64,000 nucleotides of DNA from Cryobacterium lactosi (lineage in GTDB: Bacteria > Actinomycetota > Actinomycetes > Actinomycetales > Microbacteriaceae), in the NCBI RefSeq assembly GCF_004403945.1, contig NZ_SOHM01000012.1, positions 124,001 to 188,000 on the forward strand. Direction: 5' to 3'. This document shows positions 60,588-64,000 of this stretch, piece by piece (within the stretch, counting starts at the first letter, position 1; each line of letters opens with the position of its first letter). The notes under the pieces are model-generated. The model was not told where the DNA came from. It did no database searches and saw nothing but the letters and a program-made list of their open reading frames with translations. Both the position numbers and the translations under genes were made by a program.

Positions 60588-61059
60588 TCTTCACCTCACG
60601 CACTGTGCGCGCGAGGATTCGAGTCATGTACCTAGTCCACAGCGGGAGTATCGCCACGCGGAGCAGTGTCGTCCGATAGCGCTTGGTTGCAAAGGTGAAG
60701 GTCCACTCCCAACGGCTGCCTTCCGTTTCAGGGATGAAGCGCCAACTGCTCTCCGCGTGGTGCACGAGTCGGCCCAGCACATTGCTGAGCCCGTCGAGCC
60801 GGTACGAGTAGTGGGCTGGCGCGCCGGTCGAGGTGATGGTCTCGCGGGCGGTGGTCCCGTCCGAGAAAGTCAGCGTGCGGACGTCTCCGGTTCGATCCCA
60901 CGGGCCGCCGTGGCTTGTGGCCTCCACGGCGGGTAGAGGCCCGAAACCTGTGAAGGTGAGGGCGGGATCTACGCTGCGTACCCCCGCCATTGCGTCGCTG
61001 GCGGGAATGTAGGTCCGTGCGGTCACCGTTGTGGAAACCGTCTTATGAACGGATGTCAT
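60571..61059 (-). CDS. SRPBCC-family protein
   Basis: Protein of 162 residues with the polyketide-cyclase/START-like layout: N-terminal KTVSTTVTARTYIPASDAM, a central GDVRTLTFSDGT strand pair, RLVHHAESSWRFIPETEGSRWEWTFTF and a long C-terminal helix. Such proteins bind hydrophobic ligands. ATG 61059 overlaps the SGNH hydrolase stop (ATGA), so the two are coupled. Function unknown. Confidence 0.82.
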   Translation of the reverse strand: MTSVHKTVSTTVTARTYIPASDAMAGVRSVDPALTFTGFGPLPAVEATSHGGPWDRTGDVRTLTFSDGTTARETITSTGAPAHYSYRLDGLSNVLGRLVHHAESSWRFIPETEGSRWEWTFTFATKRYRTTLLRVAILPLWTRYMTRILARTVREVKTRFNV

Positions 61060-61913
61060 CGCACCTGCTCGAGCCACTCGGCGGTGAGGTCTCCGGCGAT
61101 GGCCGCGCCGCGCTCGTTCATGTGAACGTTGTCGACAAGGTACTGGAGCCCGTGGGATTCGGAGATCTCGATGAATTCCTTGTCGAAGAGGAACAGATCG
61201 AAGGCGGTCTGCACGATCGGGAAGGTGAAGTCCGGGGCGTCTCCGGTGAGTCTCGGGGTAATAACTTCGTTCACGCCGAGGTACGTGAGTCCTTCGCGCG
61301 CGTCGGCTTCGGACTTCAAGAACGCGTTGTAGGCATTTACCTTGGCATTCAAGTCGCTGTCGGGTTGCTCTCCGAGCGGCGAAAGCGACTGGATGGCGAT
61401 ATTCGCGTCTGTCTTGTCCTCAAGTCGATCGAGGATTTTCGTGACGTTGACTTTCGACTCATTCGGATCGATGCTGCCGCGGATGTCGTTTGTTCCGACC
61501 AGGAGAACCACATGGTCGGGGTTGAGATCGATCACGTCGCGGTCGAGGCGGTTCAGCAGATCCCCTGTGGTGTGACCGTTGATGCCGGCATTCACGACGG
61601 TCATGTCAGTGTCGTACAGTCCGCTCACCCAATCGGCGCTGCTGGTGCCCTGAACGTTGCTTGCCCCCGCTGCGACGAGCACCTCCCGCTCTTCGGCGAC
61701 CGCCGCGGTGCCGCGGAGCGCATCCGGAGCGTTGGCGGGTCTTCCGACGAAGGCCTGGTGGAGCACGAAGCCCGAGATCAGGAACGCCGGTGTGACAATC
61801 AACGCGGTGCCTACCGCGACTCGACGCACGATGCGTTGGCGAAGGGTGGTGGTCTTGGTTCTGGTACCTGCTGCGGAGTCCGGGCGGCTGGTGGTCTCGG
61901 TGCTGTTCGGCAT
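61056..61913 (-). CDS. SGNH/GDSL-family hydrolase, membrane-anchored
   Basis: Lipase/esterase-fold protein of 285 residues. A basic stretch and one hydrophobic segment (about 37-55) act as anchor or signal. Block I is VAAGASNVQG (GDS replaced by GAS, nucleophile Ser kept), block II NAGINGHTTGDLL (Gly), block III LLVGTNDIRG (Asn) and block V DNVHMN (Asp and His). Probable carbohydrate or lipid ester hydrolase at the cell surface. GAGGAA precedes ATG 61913. It is coupled to the SRPBCC gene. Confidence 0.88.
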   Translation of the reverse strand: MPNSTETTSRPDSAAGTRTKTTTLRQRIVRRVAVGTALIVTPAFLISGFVLHQAFVGRPANAPDALRGTAAVAEEREVLVAAGASNVQGTSSADWVSGLYDTDMTVVNAGINGHTTGDLLNRLDRDVIDLNPDHVVLLVGTNDIRGSIDPNESKVNVTKILDRLEDKTDANIAIQSLSPLGEQPDSDLNAKVNAYNAFLKSEADAREGLTYLGVNEVITPRLTGDAPDFTFPIVQTAFDLFLFDKEFIEISESHGLQYLVDNVHMNERGAAIAGDLTAEWLEQVR

Positions 61914-62257
61914 GAATCTGTTCCTCTCAGAGCACCGCTGAAATCTCTTGTGGATGACAGTCGGTAGACGCCTCTTCGGCGACGACCAAACCTTCGCTGG
62001 TAGCCATCTGTCTCGTCGTCGCCCTGAGGGTGCTGCCATTGCGTCCCAGGTATGGCGTCCCGCCGTACCGCCGTAGGGCGGTTTACGCATGTCGAGCGGA
62101 ACACGCCTCAACGGGCGTCGCCGCCGTGAGAACAAAGGTGCACGTCGTCGAAGACTGGCAATAGACATGGGTGTACCTCTTGGCGGTCTAAATGCCGTCG
62201 CGGCGCCAGGCCCCGCGCCTTTGTGCCCGTGCCACGACGCCAGAGCTCGCGGGGCTG
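61914..62257. other. Intergenic stretch without a gene
   Basis: About 340 bp. I see a short hairpin ACCGCC-GTAG-GGCGGT near 62068-62083 and a GC-rich stem near 62197-62220 downstream of the regulator stop that may act as a terminator. No promoter element could be assigned. Confidence 0.4.
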
Positions 62258-62935
62258 TTATTTGGAAGATGACCCGGGCGTGACTAACCCGGTGTCGTAG
62301 GCGAGCATTACAGCGTGGATACGATCGCGAAGGTGGAGTTTGGTCATGATCCTGCTCGAGTGGCTTTTCGCCGTCTGCTCCGCCATGAAGAGGCTTTTTC
62401 CGATTTCGGCGTTCGATTTCCCGGTGGCGATCAGAAGAAAGACTTCACGTTCACGGTCGGTGAGGTCGTTGAAGACGCTTACCGAGGTGAGGCCTCTCGG
62501 CTTGTTGGCGATGAAGTTTTCGATAAGCCGACGGGTCACTCGAGGGGACAACAGGGAGTCGCCTTGGGCGACCACGTGGACAGCGGAGACCAATTCACGG
62601 GCGTCGGCATCTTTGAGGAGGAATCCGCTCGCACCGGCCTCCAGAGCGGCATAGACGTACTCGTCGATGTCGAAGGTGGTGAGCATGATGACTCGGGGGA
62701 CATTGGCGGCCCCAGTGGGGCTAGTCAGCACCCTAGTGGCTTCGATGCCGTTCATATTGGGCATGCGGACGTCCATGAGGACGACGTCCGGATGGAGGAC
62801 CCGGTTGCGAGATAACGCTTCTTCGCCGTCATTGGCTTCGCCTACGACGGTGATATCCGTTTCGGCACCGAGGATGGCGGTGAGACCTGCCCGGTACATG
62901 GGCTGGTCGTCGACGATGAGTACGCGAATGGTCAT
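62258..62935 (-). CDS. NarL/LuxR-type response regulator
   Basis: Regulator of 225 residues. Receiver with DDQ (9-11), phospho-acceptor Asp55 (VVLMDVRMPNMNG) and Lys in LLKDADARELV; LuxR helix-turn-helix LTDREREVFLLIATGKSNAEIGKSLFMAEQTAKSHSSRIM. Its start overlaps the kinase stop (ATGA). It resembles the regulator at 44529 more than the module 1/2 pair, so it probably recognises different DNA. Confidence 0.94.
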   Translation of the reverse strand: MTIRVLIVDDQPMYRAGLTAILGAETDITVVGEANDGEEALSRNRVLHPDVVLMDVRMPNMNGIEATRVLTSPTGAANVPRVIMLTTFDIDEYVYAALEAGASGFLLKDADARELVSAVHVVAQGDSLLSPRVTRRLIENFIANKPRGLTSVSVFNDLTDREREVFLLIATGKSNAEIGKSLFMAEQTAKSHSSRIMTKLHLRDRIHAVMLAYDTGLVTPGSSSK

Positions 62936-64000
62936 GGCAGCTCCGGTTGGTTCATGATGGACGCGGGAATGATTGCGTCGACGAGGAATCCGCCTTCGAC
63001 AGTCGGTTTAGTTGTGACCTGGCCGCCCAGGAGGTGTACTCGTTCTCGCATTCCTCGCAGGCCTTGCCCGCCACGGTCTGATGTGGGGATTGCGGCAAAG
63101 ATGGCGCCGTCCGATGGCCGCGTGTTGTGCACTGTGACATGGAGCGACGAGCTCTCCAATCGGATCGTCACAGTCGTCGGGGCTGCTTGGGCGTGACGCA
63201 CGACGTTGCTCAACGCCTCTTGCACGACGCGGTAGATGGTCAGCTGCACGATTGGGCTGGCTGTCGTTGCCGCTTCGTCGATGTGCAGGTCCACCGGGCT
63301 GCCGGCTCTTGAGGTTGCATCCGTCAATTCGGGGACGTCGCTCAGCGTCGGTTGGGGAAGAAGATCTGCCTCATCGTTTTCTGACCGTAACGCGCCGAGG
63401 AGCTGCCTCATCTCGGAGAGGGCGGAACGGGCCGATCGGGCAATGCCATCGAACTCCTCGTTTACTGCCTGTGTCGCTTCCGGTAGTCGAAAGGGTGCGG
63501 ACAGGGCGCGCATGTGGATCAGGGACATGCTGTGAGCGACGACATCGTGCAGTTCTCGGGCGATACGGGCGCGTTCCTCGATATGCAACCGTTGAGCTTG
63601 CTCAAGCTCGATGTCCCGCCGTGCCTTGGCCAGATCCGCTCGGATCCTGGCCCGCTGTCCCATCGCTATCGCGGCAATCAATACCATCACGGTGTACGAG
63701 GCATATATGGTCAGATTCGTTTCCCATCGATCAGGAAACTCATCACGGTCTAGGGACACGCCAACGAGGAGGACAAGGGCGGCCATACTCGACCACCACG
63801 TTGTCAGCGACACAAGCCAGCGCTCTCGGATGCCGACCAGCAAGATAAGTGCGCCGAGCGAGATGAAACCGGTAACGGGCAGTGGCCACGGACCAGAATC
63901 CGCATCTCGGGTGAGGAGTCCCAAGGCGATGATCGATGTGAGGTGAACCGCCACACCGGTGCGGGGCCGGACGAGTACGAGGATCAGCGAGCCGCACTGG
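62932..64000 (-). CDS. NarL-type sensor histidine kinase (5' end outside window)
   Basis: Kinase with HisKA_3 motif IARELHDVVAHSMSLIHMR, SARSALSEMRQLLGALR and HATPase box YRVVQEALSNVVRHA, then DRGGQGLRGMRERV. The frame remains open to base 64000 and the upstream codons continue a membrane segment (LILVLVRPRTGVAVHL), so the annotated GTG 63954 is not the true start. About four hydrophobic segments are visible in the window part. Confidence 0.92.
   Translation of the reverse strand, partial: QCGSLILVLVRPRTGVAVHLTSIIALGLLTRDADSGPWPLPVTGFISLGALILLVGIRERWLVSLTTWWSSMAALVLLVGVSLDRDEFPDRWETNLTIYASYTVMVLIAAIAMGQRARIRADLAKARRDIELEQAQRLHIEERARIARELHDVVAHSMSLIHMRALSAPFRLPEATQAVNEEFDGIARSARSALSEMRQLLGALRSENDEADLLPQPTLSDVPELTDATSRAGSPVDLHIDEAATTASPIVQLTIYRVVQEALSNVVRHAQAAPTTVTIRLESSSLHVTVHNTRPSDGAIFAAIPTSDRGGQGLRGMRERVHLLGGQVTTKPTVEGGFLVDAIIPASIMNQPELP

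Noticed and set aside
60990..61967. Plus-strand frame of 325 codons opposite the SGNH hydrolase
   Set aside because: Antisense to conserved SGNH blocks; not supported.
1..64000. CRISPR array, insertion sequence, prophage or integrase
   Set aside because: No regularly spaced repeats, transposase, recombinase or phage structural gene could be found in any frame.

Overview
The window is high-GC DNA with short intergenic gaps, ATGA start/stop overlaps and several apparently leaderless starts. Its families (septum-formation lipoprotein, GPP34, CNNM pair, Tap-like hydrolases, DesK/NarL-type two-component systems) fit an actinomycete, probably Microbacteriaceae; that assignment is inference from gene content. 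I see no rRNA, complete tRNA, transposase, integrase, phage or CRISPR. One possible tRNA 3'-end fragment lies near 60.3 kb. A sensor-kinase gene runs off each edge of the window.

Layout. 0-5.8 kb: an OmpR-type two-component system, a VanY-like D,D-carboxypeptidase, a class A beta-lactamase lipoprotein, a class C-type serine hydrolase and a GPP34 protein. 5.8-9.3 kb: a PadR/ABC-ATPase/FtsX-permease exporter operon. 9.3-15 kb: a CGNR protein, an alpha/beta hydrolase, two CNNM transporters, an SDR and a MerR regulator divergent from a small multidrug-export-type protein. 16-20 kb and 25-31 kb: two paralogous modules made of MerR, a LuxR-type response regulator, a DesK-type kinase, an 80-residue membrane protein and a SpoIIM-like membrane protein (a deletion remnant in the second module). 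20-26 kb: a TetR-controlled operon with an AcoX-like kinase, split glycine-dehydrogenase-like subunits and a hydrolase. 31-41 kb: a Tap-like hydrolase, two SDRs, an MFS transporter, a GMC oxidoreductase and a giant LuxR (LAL) regulator. 41-48 kb: a TetR/NAD-binding pair, a DedA/kinase/regulator operon and another SpoIIM-like/export-like pair. 48-54 kb: AraC/alcohol dehydrogenase, an S9 peptidase, a second Tap-like hydrolase and a fourth MerR. 54-64 kb: an SDR/TetR remnant, a degenerate copy of the PadR-exporter locus, two related TetR genes, a GNAT, an SRPBCC/SGNH pair and a last NarL-type system.

The strongest unexplained structure is regulatory. At least eight promoters have a -35 TTGAC(C/T) and a -10 separated by exactly 19 bp, the hallmark of MerR control. 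They carry two different operator cores that parallel two subfamilies among the four MerR proteins, and they link the beta-lactamase, class C hydrolase, GPP34, export-like protein, both Tap-like hydrolases and a membrane protein into one scattered regulon. A second layer is a 44-45 bp inverted repeat beside every SpoIIM-like gene or remnant and both small-membrane-protein/kinase/regulator operons. A third layer is four promoters with a CCGTRGTTCCACGG-like box exactly 23 bp from a TAAYYT -10, three of them around the LAL gene. Pairs of TetR paralogues also share operators. I read the region as a duplicated and partly decayed network of envelope-stress or antimicrobial-response modules; the inducing signals are unknown.
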